Shown: one piece after another, positions 36,775 to 47,075 of the stretch | Layout: every line of letters starts with the position of its first letter | Position numbering within the stretch: position 1 is the stretch's first letter | DNA from: JASGKO01 sp049840595 | Lineage (GTDB): Bacteria > Verrucomicrobiota > Verrucomicrobiia > Chthoniobacterales > Chthoniobacteraceae | Assembly: GCA_049840595.1 (NCBI GenBank) | Contig: JASGKO010000021.1 | Location: forward strand, 1-64,000 | Direction: 5' to 3' | Length of the DNA: 64,000 bases | Made by a program: the position numbers and the translations under genes | Notes under the pieces: generated by a model | Told to the model about the DNA's origin: nothing | Database searches by the model: none | Seen by the model: only the letters and a program-made list of their open reading frames with translations

Positions 36775-37788
36775 ATGCCCGACTTTCACGCCTACGCCGC
36801 CACCTCTGCCAAGGGAACCCTCGAACCCTTTTCCTTCGACCCCGGTGAAATCAAACCCGAGGAGGTCGAGATCCAGGTCAGCCATTGCGGCATCTGCCAC
36901 TCCGATCTCTCGATGCTCGATAACGATTGGGGCATGTCCGCCTATCCGTTCGTGCCCGGCCACGAGGCCGTCGGCACGGTGGTCGCGCTCGGCAGTGAGG
37001 CAAAGGGATTGAAGATCGGCCAGCGCGTGGGCGTGGGCTGGACCGCCCATAGCTGCCTGCACTGCCACGAATGTCTCTCCGGCGATCATCACCTGTGTGC
37101 GAGCGGCCAGGGCACGATCGTTGGTCGCCATGGCGGCTTTGCCGACCGGCTACGTGCGCAGTGGACCTGGGTGCGCCCGATTCCCGAAGGTCTGCCCATG
37201 GAAAAAACCGGACCGCTGCTCTGCGGCGGTATCACCGTCTTCGCGCCGTTCCTCATTAACAACATCCCGTCCACCGCCCGCGTCGGAGTGATCGGCATCG
37301 GTGGTCTGGGTCACATGGCCCTGCAATTCGCCAACAAGTGGGGCTGCGAAGTCCACGCCTTCACCACCAGCGACAGCAAGGAAGCCGAAGCCCGCAGCAT
37401 GGGTGCCCACTACGTCCACAATACGAAAAAGCCCGACGCGCTGAAACCGCTCGGCAGCAGCCTCGACCTGATCATTTCCACCATCAACGTCCCACTCGAC
37501 GTCCCCGCCCTCTTGAACGTACTCGCCCCGCATGGCCGTCTGCACAACGTCGGCGCGGTGCTGGCTCCACTGCCCGTCCCTGCCTTCGGCCTCATCATGG
37601 GTCAGAAGTCCATCTCCGGCTCCCCGACTGGCAGCCCGACAGCGATTGATCAGATGCTCTCTTTCAGCGCCCGGCACAACATTGCTCCGATCACGGAAAC
37701 CTATCCACTGTCCAAGGTGAATGATGCGCTGGAGCATTTGCGCGCTGGTAAGGCGCGGTATCGGATCGTGTTGGAGATAGGGAAATAG
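36775..37788 (+). CDS. zinc-dependent NAD(P) alcohol dehydrogenase (YahK/cinnamyl type)
   Basis: 337 residues of the medium-chain dehydrogenase family. Catalytic zinc ligands: SHCGICHSDL (Cys) and VPGHEAVGTVVALG (His-Glu). Structural zinc: HSCLHCHECLSGDHHLC. Rossmann loop: VGVIGIGGLGHMALQFA. It oxidises primary alcohols or reduces aldehydes in the cytoplasm; the substrate is not evident. The divergent 'C-x2-H-S-D' and 'SGSPTGSPTAIDQML' stretches match the cinnamyl-alcohol/aldehyde reductase branch. It runs straight into the DUF433 gene five bases downstream, but the marked fall in G+C there suggests separate origins. Confidence 0.93.
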   Translation: MPDFHAYAATSAKGTLEPFSFDPGEIKPEEVEIQVSHCGICHSDLSMLDNDWGMSAYPFVPGHEAVGTVVALGSEAKGLKIGQRVGVGWTAHSCLHCHECLSGDHHLCASGQGTIVGRHGGFADRLRAQWTWVRPIPEGLPMEKTGPLLCGGITVFAPFLINNIPSTARVGVIGIGGLGHMALQFANKWGCEVHAFTTSDSKEAEARSMGAHYVHNTKKPDALKPLGSSLDLIISTINVPLDVPALLNVLAPHGRLHNVGAVLAPLPVPAFGLIMGQKSISGSPTGSPTAIDQMLSFSARHNIAPITETYPLSKVNDALEHLRAGKARYRIVLEIGK

Positions 37789-37793
37789 TTTCA

Positions 37794-38045
37794 ATGATGC
37801 CTGACTGGAATCAATGTTCCGCTTTGGAATCCATTCCCGCGAAGATGAGCGGGGCTTGGGTCTTTCGCGGAACACGCGTTCCAGCAGAGGCATTGTTTGA
37901 AAATCTGCGAGACGGAGCTCGTGTTGATGAATTTATAGAATGGTTTCCCGGAGTAAGCCACGAACAAGTAAAACAGTTACTTGAGTTCTTGAGAAACGAC
38001 CCATATTTAATCCTGAGGGCAGTTACCGAAAACGAAAATGAGTGA
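37794..38045 (+). CDS. DUF433 family small protein (antitoxin-like)
   Basis: 83 residues: AKMSGAWVFRGTRVPAEALFENLRDGARVDEFIEWFPGVSHEQVKQLLEFL. The 'G.pvirGTRv.v..i...l..G.s..e....fp.ls.eqv...l.y' pattern is DUF433, a helix-turn-helix-containing family often found as the antitoxin partner of PIN-type toxins. Here no PIN gene follows. Instead its end overlaps by eight bases (ATGAGTGA) the start of a zinc-ribbon/NDT-like gene, implying translational coupling and a two-gene unit. Two ATGs, 37794 and 37797, are possible starts. Confidence 0.85.
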   Translation: MMPDWNQCSALESIPAKMSGAWVFRGTRVPAEALFENLRDGARVDEFIEWFPGVSHEQVKQLLEFLRNDPYLILRAVTENENE

Positions 38046-39042
38046 ACATCGTTATTACCGTTGCGCAATCTGCAAATGTCGCGCTTGGTTAGAACCTGAG
38101 AATGCTCATACACGAATTCAGGCACATCATTGCATGAGGTGTGGGTATTATTTGGCAGACCCTTACTTCAAGAGACAGATGATGCTTGAGCATCTATCAG
38201 CCGAGCAAATTGCAAATGCATCCAATTATGTATTTGAAAATCAGGGGCTCACATTGGTTGGTGAATCCATTTCCTTTCTTCTCACGATTTCGAGCCGTAC
38301 CGTAGCGGAGAAAGCAGAGCGGATGCTTAGATTCATAGGTCAGAATGCTCCACCTGGTCGAAGTCTCTTGCCCGGTGTCTGGCAATCGAATGGGCAAATG
38401 GAGATTCTTAACAAAATCGCCGAACAACCATTTCCCGTTGATAAGGCTTCAGAAAATGCCTGCGAGAACGAGTTTCCATACCTCGCCGCATCAGGAGCAA
38501 TAGATCAAGACGAAGCATATTACCTCGTTTTTATCTACTTGCTTGAACTTGGATTTTTAAAATCTGAGGACGCTCAAGGAACTGTTATAGTAACCCCACT
38601 GGGTTGGAAAGAGATTCAAACGCGCCAGTTATCAGAAGGAACAATTGCTTTTGTAGCAATGTGGTTTGATCCTCAGCTAACTGAAGCGTGGAAAGGGCCA
38701 ATAACTCGTGGCGTTCGAAAAGCCGGTTACGAGCCATTTCGAGTTGATCAGAAAGAGCATAATAATGACGTAAGTGATGAAATCATTGCTGCCATTCGCA
38801 CTTCAAAATTTGTATTGGCTGATTTTACTGGCCATCGCGGTGGTGTTTACTATGAGGCTGGCTTTGCTGCCGGTCTCGGCAAAGAAGTAATCCGAACAGT
38901 TAGAAAAGATCACGTTGGGGCAATTCATTTTGACACTCGACAGCTGAACCACATTATTTGGGATGTGGATGATCTCGCTAATTTTGAGAATGCAATTACC
39001 AACCGTATAATAGCCACTGTTGGTAGGGGACCTCTGTTGTAG
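38038..39042 (+). CDS. zinc-ribbon protein with C-terminal nucleoside 2-deoxyribosyltransferase/TIR-like domain
   Basis: 334 residues. N-terminal zinc ribbon YRCAICKCRAWLEP...HHCMRCGYYL (two CxxC knuckles). A middle helical part of about 130 residues is unrecognised. The C-terminal 130 residues, TIAFVAMWFDPQLTEAWKGPITRGVRKAGYEPFRVD, then SDEIIAAIRTSKFVLADFTGHRGGVYYEAGFAAGLGKEVIRTV, have the Rossmann-like fold of nucleoside 2-deoxyribosyltransferases and related TIR-like proteins; the Glu in YYEAGFA is in the place of their catalytic glutamate. Such domains act in several defence and toxin proteins by cleaving N-glycosidic bonds (for example of NAD), which is inference here. A+T-rich relative to neighbours. 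Confidence 0.75.
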   Translation: MSEHRYYRCAICKCRAWLEPENAHTRIQAHHCMRCGYYLADPYFKRQMMLEHLSAEQIANASNYVFENQGLTLVGESISFLLTISSRTVAEKAERMLRFIGQNAPPGRSLLPGVWQSNGQMEILNKIAEQPFPVDKASENACENEFPYLAASGAIDQDEAYYLVFIYLLELGFLKSEDAQGTVIVTPLGWKEIQTRQLSEGTIAFVAMWFDPQLTEAWKGPITRGVRKAGYEPFRVDQKEHNNDVSDEIIAAIRTSKFVLADFTGHRGGVYYEAGFAAGLGKEVIRTVRKDHVGAIHFDTRQLNHIIWDVDDLANFENAITNRIIATVGRGPLL

Positions 39043-39184
39043 AAGAGCCGCTAGGAGGCAATTGTAGCATTAACCGCAGCGTGAAGTTATCCTAACCTTC
39101 GTTCTCAATCAGTTCACCGTGACCGACGATCATTCGGGTCAAAGTCCCAGTTAAAAATGGACAAAAACGGGGCAATCTTAACTT

Positions 39185-39946
39185 TTAACTCCCCAGGTAC
39201 GCCTTGATCACTTCCGGGTTCGCCTTGATCTGCTCCGGCGTGCCTTCGGCGATTTTTTTGCCGTAGTCGAGCACAGCGATTCGCTGGCAGATGCCCATCA
39301 CCACGCGCATGTCGTGCTCCACCAACAGCACGGCGATCTGGAACTTTTCCTGCACGAAGCGGATCAGGTTCATCAGCTCCACTTTCTCCGTCGGGTTCAT
39401 CCCGGCGGCGGGTTCGTCGAGGAGGAGGAGCTTCGGTTTCGTGGCAAGGGCGCGGACGATTTCGAGGCGGCGCTGGTCGCCGTAGGGCAGGCTGGTCGCG
39501 GGGTCGTCGCGGTGCTTTTCGAGGCTGAAGATTTGGAGCATCTCCATCACCTGCTCATCCACCTGGCGTTCCTCGCGGGCGAAGGGGCCGCCGCGCCAGA
39601 GGGCGTGGGCGATGCCGTGGTGCAGGTGCATATTCAGCGCGGCGCGCACGTTGTCGAAGACGCTGAGCGAGGAGAAGAGGCGGATGTTCTGAAACGTGCG
39701 CGCGATGCCGAGGCGGGTGATGCGGTTGGGGCGCTGGCGCTTGAGCTGGCGTCCGTCGAAAATCACGCTGCCTTCGGTCGGGTGATAGATGCCGGTGATG
39801 AGATTGAAGACGGTCGTCTTGCCCGCGCCATTGGGGCCAATCAGCCCCATCAGATCATTGGAGCGGATTTGCAGATCGAGATTGGAAACCGCGGTGAGGC
39901 CGCCGAAGCGGATCGTCGCATGCTGGACGTCGAGGATCGTTTTCAT
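39185..39946 (-). CDS. livG: branched-chain amino-acid ABC transporter ATP-binding protein LivG
   Basis: 253 residues. Walker A MGLIGPNGAGKTTVFNLITG, Q-loop RLGIARTFQNIRLFSSLSVFDNV, signature region TSLPYGDQRRLEIVRALATKPK, Walker B LLLLDEPAAGMNP, switch His LLVEHDMRVVMGICQRI. RTFQNIRLF and LPYGxQRRLEIARAL are typical of LivG. It energises uptake with LivF through the inner-membrane channel LivHM. Start overlaps the livM stop by four bases. Confidence 0.96.
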   Translation of the reverse strand: MKTILDVQHATIRFGGLTAVSNLDLQIRSNDLMGLIGPNGAGKTTVFNLITGIYHPTEGSVIFDGRQLKRQRPNRITRLGIARTFQNIRLFSSLSVFDNVRAALNMHLHHGIAHALWRGGPFAREERQVDEQVMEMLQIFSLEKHRDDPATSLPYGDQRRLEIVRALATKPKLLLLDEPAAGMNPTEKVELMNLIRFVQEKFQIAVLLVEHDMRVVMGICQRIAVLDYGKKIAEGTPEQIKANPEVIKAYLGS

Positions 39947-40992
39947 GCGGGCTGTGATTTGCGACGCAGGCGCAGGCCGCCGAAGAGACCCTGCGGCAGG
40001 GTGAGCATCATCAGGATGAGGATCAGCGAATAGAAGATCATGCGGTTGCTAAAGAGCGCCTTGGTCTTGGCGGCGGTGGCGGCGAAGGCGGTGGGGCTGA
40101 GCCAGCCATGAAATCCGAGATGGATCAGCGAATCGAGCAGGCTGGAATTGGCAAAGGCGCGCAAGCCCTCGGGCAGCAGCGTGAGCAGGATGGCCGCGAC
40201 CACCACACCCGGCGTATTGCCCATGCCACCGAGAATCACCATCACCACAAAGCTCACCGACATCATGAAATCGAAGCCCGAGGGCGAGATAAACTGAATG
40301 TAGTGGGCGTAAAGACCACCCGCAATTCCTGCGAAGAAGGCCCCGATCACGAAGGCGATCACCTTGAACTTGGTGGTGTTGATCCCCATCGACTCCGCGG
40401 CGATTTCATCATCGCGCACGCTGAGGAATCCAAGCCCGTAGGTGGAGCGCACGAGGCAGACGATGACGTAGATGGTCATCGCCGCGAGGCCGTAGGTCCA
40501 CAGGAGATTGGTGTATTGATGGTCCACCGACAGTCCACGCGCCGCGCCGACCGCTTCCATGTTTTGAATGATCACACGGATGATCTCGCCGAAGCCGAGA
40601 GTGACGATGGCGAGGTAATCCCCTTTCAAGCGCAGCGAGGGAATCCCCACCAACAGCCCGACCAGCGAAGCCGCGAGCCCACCCATCACCAACGCAAACA
40701 GGAACAGAATCATTTCCGAATACAGATGCTCGCCGCCGAGCAACGCGAGGATTTTGTCCCCGGCGAAATTGGTAACACTCGCCGAAGCATACGCGCCCAC
40801 CGCCATGAAGCCCGCATGTCCGAGCGAGAACTGGCCGGTGTAGCCATTCACGAGATTGAGGCTCACGGCAGCGATGATGTTTACGCCGACCAGGACGACG
40901 ATGTTGTAGAGATACGGGTTGAACGGCACCTTGCTGATGACGAACGCCGCGACCAATCCGAGCAGGAGAAATATTTTGGCGCGGGACATCAT
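39943..40992 (-). CDS. livM: branched-chain amino-acid ABC transporter permease LivM
   Basis: 349 residues with about ten hydrophobic segments (AKIFLLLGLVAAFVISKV; IVVLVGVNIIAAVSLNLVNGYTGQFSLGHAGFMAVGAY; IPSLRLKGDYLAIVTLGFGEIIRV; AFFAGIAGGLYAHYIQFISP; SVSFVVMVILGGMGN). NGYTGQFSLGHAGFMAVGAY and LRLKGDYLAIVTLGFGEI are LivM signatures. Adjacent ATGs at 40992 and 40989; the in-frame stretch before them comes from a spacer repeat (AGCCACAGAGTTCACAGAG). Confidence 0.95.
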   Translation of the reverse strand: MMSRAKIFLLLGLVAAFVISKVPFNPYLYNIVVLVGVNIIAAVSLNLVNGYTGQFSLGHAGFMAVGAYASASVTNFAGDKILALLGGEHLYSEMILFLFALVMGGLAASLVGLLVGIPSLRLKGDYLAIVTLGFGEIIRVIIQNMEAVGAARGLSVDHQYTNLLWTYGLAAMTIYVIVCLVRSTYGLGFLSVRDDEIAAESMGINTTKFKVIAFVIGAFFAGIAGGLYAHYIQFISPSGFDFMMSVSFVVMVILGGMGNTPGVVVAAILLTLLPEGLRAFANSSLLDSLIHLGFHGWLSPTAFAATAAKTKALFSNRMIFYSLILILMMLTLPQGLFGGLRLRRKSQPA

Positions 40993-40996
40993 GGAA

Positions 40997-41164
40997 TAGC
41001 CACAGAGTTCACAGAGGGCACGGAGAATGAAGTAATTGAGAGCCAACCAGTATCGGGACGAAAGTTCCCGTTTACACGGCAATGCGGATGAAATTTGAGA
41101 ATCGCGGTTTTGTATTTGCGCTGCATGGTGCCTATCTCAGTGATCTCTGTGTCCTCGGTGGCTA
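40997..41164. repeat. inverted spacer repeat without insert (AGCCACAGAG family)
   Basis: TAGCCACAGAGTTCACAGAG at about 40997 faces CTCAGTGATCTCTGTGTCC and CTCGGTGGCTA ending at 41164. The spacer between livH and livM is thus bracketed by inverted copies with only about 110 bases between them. The right arm overlaps the livH stop codon. Confidence 0.8.
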
Positions 41165-42115
41165 AACTTTTTCCCGCTCGATCTTGCCGAGCAGCCCGGT
41201 GGGTTTGACGATGAGGATGACGATGAGCACCGCGAAGGCAATGGCGTCGCGATAGTCGCTCGACCAGTAGCCCACCACCATTGTTTCGATGAAGCCAATG
41301 AGGAAGCCGCCGAGGGCTGCACCCGGGATGTTGCCGATGCCGCCGAGCACCGCCGCGACGAACGCTTTCATGCCGACGCTGATGCCCAGCAGCGGATCAA
41401 TCGACGGATACGCCGTGCCGTAAAGAATGCCACCCGCACCTGCCAGCGCCGAGCCGAGGCCGAAGGTGAACGAGATCACCGCATCATTATTCACCCCCAT
41501 CAGCGAGCAGGCGGTCGGGTTGAAGGACAGGGCACGCATCGCCATGCCGAGCTTCGTCTTCATCACGATGAAGCGCAGGGCGACGAGCAGGAACAGCGTA
41601 AGGCCAATGATCGTGACGTCCACATTGGTGAGTGTGAGCCCGAGGTGGTCATCGACCCACTGGAACTCCTGCATATCCAGCAGCGTCGGGAAGTTCTTCG
41701 GATCGGCCCCAAAAATGAACTGCCCGAAGTATTCCAGAAAAATGGAAACGCCGATCGCGGTGATCAATACGGTGAGTCGCGGGCGGCTGCGCAGCGGTCG
41801 GTAGGCGAGCCGCTCGGTGAGCATCCCGAGCAACGCACAACCCACCATTGCCACCAGCAGCACGCCAATCGCCCCCACCACCGAGCCCGAGGCAAACGGC
41901 GGCGTGAACGGCAGCTTCGCCCCTTCATCCGCAATCCCCTTGATCAAATACGGCGCGGCATAGAAACCAAAAAACGACCCCACCATGAACACGTCGCCGT
42001 GCGCGAAATTGATGAAGCGCAGCACGCCATAAACCATGGTGTAACCCAGAGCGATGAGCGCGTAGATCGCCCCGAGGGAGAGACTGTTAATGAGCTGCTG
42101 GAGAAATTCCGTCAT
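41162..42115 (-). CDS. livH: branched-chain amino-acid ABC transporter permease LivH
   Basis: 317 residues. Start MTEFLQQLINSLSLGAIYALIALGYTMVYGVLRFINFAHGDVFMVGSF is the LivH signature (Q.l..GL..G..YaLiAlGytmvyGvl..iNFAHGd). Further membrane segments and YPSIDPLLGISVGMKAFVAAVLGGIGNIPGAALGGFLIG (EAA-like loop) follow. It forms the channel with LivM. A hydrophilic insertion at about 115-150 (FGADPKNFPTLLDMQEFQWVDDHLGL) is within family variation. Confidence 0.95.
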   Translation of the reverse strand: MTEFLQQLINSLSLGAIYALIALGYTMVYGVLRFINFAHGDVFMVGSFFGFYAAPYLIKGIADEGAKLPFTPPFASGSVVGAIGVLLVAMVGCALLGMLTERLAYRPLRSRPRLTVLITAIGVSIFLEYFGQFIFGADPKNFPTLLDMQEFQWVDDHLGLTLTNVDVTIIGLTLFLLVALRFIVMKTKLGMAMRALSFNPTACSLMGVNNDAVISFTFGLGSALAGAGGILYGTAYPSIDPLLGISVGMKAFVAAVLGGIGNIPGAALGGFLIGFIETMVVGYWSSDYRDAIAFAVLIVILIVKPTGLLGKIEREKV

Positions 42116-42118
42116 GGT

Positions 42119-42566
42119 TTAGCCACAGAGATCACAGAGGGCACTGAGCTTTTTTCGTTCATAGCGAAATCCGTTTGATCCCGTTTTTGAGGAGTTGTTC
42201 TCCAAAATTGATGAGCAAGGCTCGATGCAAGCCGGTTGCCTTCAAATAGCTGAGGGTTTGAGCCATCGCAACCTCCGGTAATTTGGAAATCGATTTCAAT
42301 TCGATGACCACTGAACTATCGGCGATCAAATCCACGCGCTGCCCTTTGATCACGATTCCTTTGTAATTCACATCGACTGCGACCTGTCTTTCCGAACGAA
42401 TTCCCCGAAGATGAAGCTCATGGCAAAGTGCTTCCTCATAAATGGCCTCCAACAATCCGGGGCCAATAATCCGATGCACCTCAATCGCAGCACCGATGAT
42501 CTGTTCCGTAAGTTCGTCTCCCATCAGAAAACCTCAGTGATCTCCGTGACCTCTGTGGCTCAAGGT
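42119..42566. repeat. inverted spacer repeats enclosing the GxxExxY gene
   Basis: Left arm AGCCACAGAGATCACAGAGG and CACTGAG (about 42121-42148); right arm CTCAGTGATCTCCGTGACC and CTCTGTGGCT (about 42533-42560). The arms are inverted relative to each other and to the same family as 40997-41164. The GxxExxY gene lies exactly between them. Confidence 0.85.
42159..42524 (-). CDS. GxxExxY family protein (PDDEXK-like)
   Basis: 121 residues: MGDELTEQIIGAAIEVHRIIGPGLLEAIYEEALCHELHLRGI with the name-giving GPGLLEAIY, then QVAVDVNYKGIVIKGQRVDLIADSSVVIELKSISKLPEVAMAQTLSYLKATG and LLINFGEQLLKNGIKRI. The 'G...R.DlIad..vviElKs' stretch has the D-ExK of a PDDEXK nuclease fold (PDDEXK_3). Function of the family is unknown. 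It sits in the liv operon on the same strand, bracketed by inverted spacer repeats, and is unrelated to transport. Confidence 0.93.
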   Translation of the reverse strand: MGDELTEQIIGAAIEVHRIIGPGLLEAIYEEALCHELHLRGIRSERQVAVDVNYKGIVIKGQRVDLIADSSVVIELKSISKLPEVAMAQTLSYLKATGLHRALLINFGEQLLKNGIKRISL

Positions 42567-43690
42567 TGGACGGTTTCTACGTAGGCAAATTTGCCGTCCT
42601 TCACGGTCATGATCACCGCGGCCTTGGTCGCATTGCGGTCTTTGTCGAGAGTGATGTTGCCGGTCACGGCCTGGTAGTTCTTGGTCGCGGCGAGAGCGTC
42701 GCGAACGGCGGAGCCATCCGTCTTGCCGGCGGTGGTGATCGCGGCGGCGAGAATCTTGGCCGAATCGTAACCGAGGGCTGCCATCGCGTCGGGCACCGAG
42801 CCATAGGTGGCCTGGTATTTCTTCACGAAATTCTGGATGACCGGGGATTGATCTTCCTCGGAGTAATGGTTGGAGAAGAAGCAGCCTTCGATCGCCTTGC
42901 CCGCGACCGGGATGAGGGAGTCACCCACCCAACCGTCGCCACCGATGAGGGGCACCTTGATCCCGAGCTGGCGGGCCTGGCGCGCGATCAACGCCACTTC
43001 CCCGTAGTAGCCGGGAACGTAGATTGCATCCGGCTTGGTCGATTTGATCGAGGTGAGCTGCGCCTTGAAGTCCTTGTCGCCGCTGCTGTAGCTCTGCTCC
43101 TTCGCAATCGTCCCGCCATTGGCGAGGAACGCCTGCTTGAAGAAGTCGGCGAGGCCCTTGCTGTAATCCTGCTTCACGTCGGTGAGCACGGCGACTTTTT
43201 TCCAGCCCCGACCGAGCGCAAACTTCGCGCCGACCGTGCCCTGGAAGGGATCGATGAAGCACACGCGGAAAATGTAATCGCCCACTTCGGTCACCTTCGG
43301 GTTGGTCGAGGCCGGGGAGATCATCGGCACCTTGTTTTCCTGGCAGATCGGAGCCGCTTCGAGCGACTTCGAGGAGGCCACCTCACCGAGAATCGCGATC
43401 GCCTTGTCGCTGGAGATGAATTTACGCACGATCACCGCGGGCTGGCCGGCGAGCGACTGGTCGTCCTCGGTCATCAGCTTGATCTTTTTCCCGAGCACGC
43501 CGCCGGCGGCATTGATCTCATCCACCGCGAGTTGCGTGCCTTTGTGCGAGGACTGGCCGAAGCTGGCATTGCCGCCCGTGAGCGAGGCAAATTCGCCCAC
43601 CACAATATCCTGCGCCCGCAGGGTCGAGGTGAGGATCGGTTGGCTTGCGACGAGCGCAAGGGCAGTAATGGCGATGCGAAATTTGTTCAT
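42560..43690 (-). CDS. livJ: branched-chain amino-acid ABC transporter substrate-binding protein
   Basis: 376 residues. Signal peptide MNKFRIAITALALVASQPILTSTLRAQ. A type I periplasmic binding protein: IVVGEFASLTGGNASFGQSSHKGTQLAVDEINAAGGVLGKKIKL, AILGEVASSKSLEAAPICQENKVPMISPAST, YIFRVCFIDPFQGTVGA, KPDAIYVPGYYGEVALIARQARQLG. It captures leucine-type amino acids (or other amides) in the periplasm for LivHMGF. First gene of the operon on the minus strand. Confidence 0.95.
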   Translation of the reverse strand: MNKFRIAITALALVASQPILTSTLRAQDIVVGEFASLTGGNASFGQSSHKGTQLAVDEINAAGGVLGKKIKLMTEDDQSLAGQPAVIVRKFISSDKAIAILGEVASSKSLEAAPICQENKVPMISPASTNPKVTEVGDYIFRVCFIDPFQGTVGAKFALGRGWKKVAVLTDVKQDYSKGLADFFKQAFLANGGTIAKEQSYSSGDKDFKAQLTSIKSTKPDAIYVPGYYGEVALIARQARQLGIKVPLIGGDGWVGDSLIPVAGKAIEGCFFSNHYSEEDQSPVIQNFVKKYQATYGSVPDAMAALGYDSAKILAAAITTAGKTDGSAVRDALAATKNYQAVTGNITLDKDRNATKAAVIMTVKDGKFAYVETVQP

Positions 43691-44026
43691 GTTAAAGAGG
43701 CCTTTCCCTGAGAAGTTGGTGGAGCGTAGGGAAAGCGGGCACGGATTTCAACTGTCAATCGTCACTGCCATGAAACAGGAGATTTTCGCCAGCGCTGGGC
43801 TCATTTCGCAGGCTCCCTCTCCCTTGCTTGGTGAAAATGGGTCACCCAGTGGCTTCACCTAAATGTCAAAAAAGCACCATTTACTCTGATGAATGAGTGC
43901 GCTTTCTATAAAATATAGCCACTCGAACCCACTCCACCAAAAAATCACTCTTTACATAAGCACCCCTTATTTTTATGGTGTTTTAAGTTCCAGAAAAACC
44001 TACCTTTGTTTGTTGCTTAAAGCATC
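43691..44026. other. spacer upstream of sdhC and livJ
   Basis: 336 bases between divergent operons, A+T-rich in its right half. It should hold both promoters; I see no unambiguous -35/-10 pair or repeat. Confidence 0.4.
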
Positions 44027-44698
44027 ATGATCAGCACGTTCTATAAATCCTCCATTGGAAAGAAATGGATCGTCGGCATTACCGGCCTCATTCTGCTCCT
44101 TTTCGTCATCGGCCACCTGATTGGGAATCTCCAGATCTTCCTCGGCCAGGAAGTTTTTGATAAATACGCCGCGTTTCTGCAAGGCCTGGGTGATCTCCTG
44201 TGGGCGGTACGCATTTTCCTCATCGCGGCGTTTGTGACCCACATCGTAACCACGATTTTGCTCGTGATCCAAAATCGCAAGGCCCGCCCCGAGCGCTATG
44301 CGGTGAACCATTACAAGCGCTCCACCCTCGCCTCACGCACGATGGCGATCAGCGGCTTGATCGTCCTTTGCTTCGTGATCGTGCACCTCGCGGACTTCAC
44401 CTTCATGAAGACGCACCCGGAGTATCGCACCATGGTGGACCCGCAGGGTTTGCATAATGCCTACGGGATGGTGATCGCCGCCTTCCAGCAGCCGCTCATT
44501 TCGATCTTCTATATCGTCGGCGTCTTTCTCCTTTGCCTGCACCTGAGCCACGGCATCCAGAGCTTTTTCCAGACCCTCGGGCTGAGCAGCAAATACCTCA
44601 CCCCCAAGCTCGTCACGGGCGGGCGGGTGGTTGCCTGGGCCATTTTCGCGGGCTACGCCATCATCCCGCTCGCCGTTCTCCTCCACTTGAAAAGCTGA
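44027..44698 (+). CDS. sdhC: succinate dehydrogenase cytochrome b subunit
   Basis: 223 residues with five membrane helices (KKWIVGITGLILLLFVIGHLIGNL; LWAVRIFLIAAFVTHIVTTILLV; TMAISGLIVLCFVIVHLADF; QPLISIFYIVGVFLLCLHLSHGIQ; GRVVAWAIFAGYAIIPLAVLLHL). Histidines in GHLIGNL, THIVTT, VHLADF and HLSHGIQS are placed as heme ligands of the di-heme B. subtilis-type SdhC. It anchors the complex in the inner membrane and passes electrons to quinone. First gene of sdhCAB. Confidence 0.95.
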   Translation: MISTFYKSSIGKKWIVGITGLILLLFVIGHLIGNLQIFLGQEVFDKYAAFLQGLGDLLWAVRIFLIAAFVTHIVTTILLVIQNRKARPERYAVNHYKRSTLASRTMAISGLIVLCFVIVHLADFTFMKTHPEYRTMVDPQGLHNAYGMVIAAFQQPLISIFYIVGVFLLCLHLSHGIQSFFQTLGLSSKYLTPKLVTGGRVVAWAIFAGYAIIPLAVLLHLKS

Positions 44699-44707
44699 TC
44701 CACCACC

Positions 44708-46649
<1,942 letters not shown>

Positions 46650-46663
46650 AGTTGATGGGTGAG

Positions 46664-47075
46664 AGTTGATTGTTGATAGGAAATACCACCTGCGATGTTT
46701 AACTTTGAAAAGCTTGAGGCCTGGCGCAAGGCAGTGGAGTTCGCGAATTCGGTTTACCGAATCACGAAGGATTTCCCTGCCGATGAGCGATTCGGCCTCA
46801 CCAATCAAATGCGACGCGCGGCGGTTTCCATCTCTTCCAACTTGGCGGAGGGAAGTTCACGTTCCTCCAAGGTAGATTATGCGCGGTTCACGGAAATCGC
46901 CACGGGCTCGGTCTTCGAAATCGTTTCCCAAGCCTTCATTGCCAGACAACAAAGCTTCCTGAGCGAAGCGGACTTTCAAACCATTTACCAGACGGCGGAT
47001 GAACTGGGGCGCATGCTGAGCGGGCTGCGCAACTACCTGACCAGCGAACACTGACCTCCCTATCAACCATCAACT
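46664..47075. repeat. inverted repeats enclosing the four-helix-bundle gene
   Basis: AGTTGATTGTTGATAGG at 46664-46680 and CCTATCAACCATCAACT at 47059-47075 are reverse complements over 17 bases with one mismatch. They bracket the small gene between sdhA and sdhB. A similar GTTGATGGTGGATCG stretch occurs near 17442. Confidence 0.85.
46695..47054 (+). CDS. four-helix bundle protein, 23S rRNA intervening-sequence family
   Basis: 119 residues: FEKLEAWRKAVEFANSVYRITKDFPADERFGLTNQMRRAAVSISSNLAEGSSRSSKVDYARFTEIATGSVFEIVSQAFIARQQSFLSE. The 'f..l..wk.a..l...vy..t..fP..E.fgL..QirRAavSi.sNiaEG..r.s..ey..fl..a.gS..Ele' signature is unmistakable for this family, which forms pentameric helical bundles of unknown function and is best known from ORFs in 23S rRNA intervening sequences. 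Here it interrupts sdhA-sdhB on the coding strand, between inverted repeat arms. Confidence 0.95.
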   Translation: MFNFEKLEAWRKAVEFANSVYRITKDFPADERFGLTNQMRRAAVSISSNLAEGSSRSSKVDYARFTEIATGSVFEIVSQAFIARQQSFLSEADFQTIYQTADELGRMLSGLRNYLTSEH

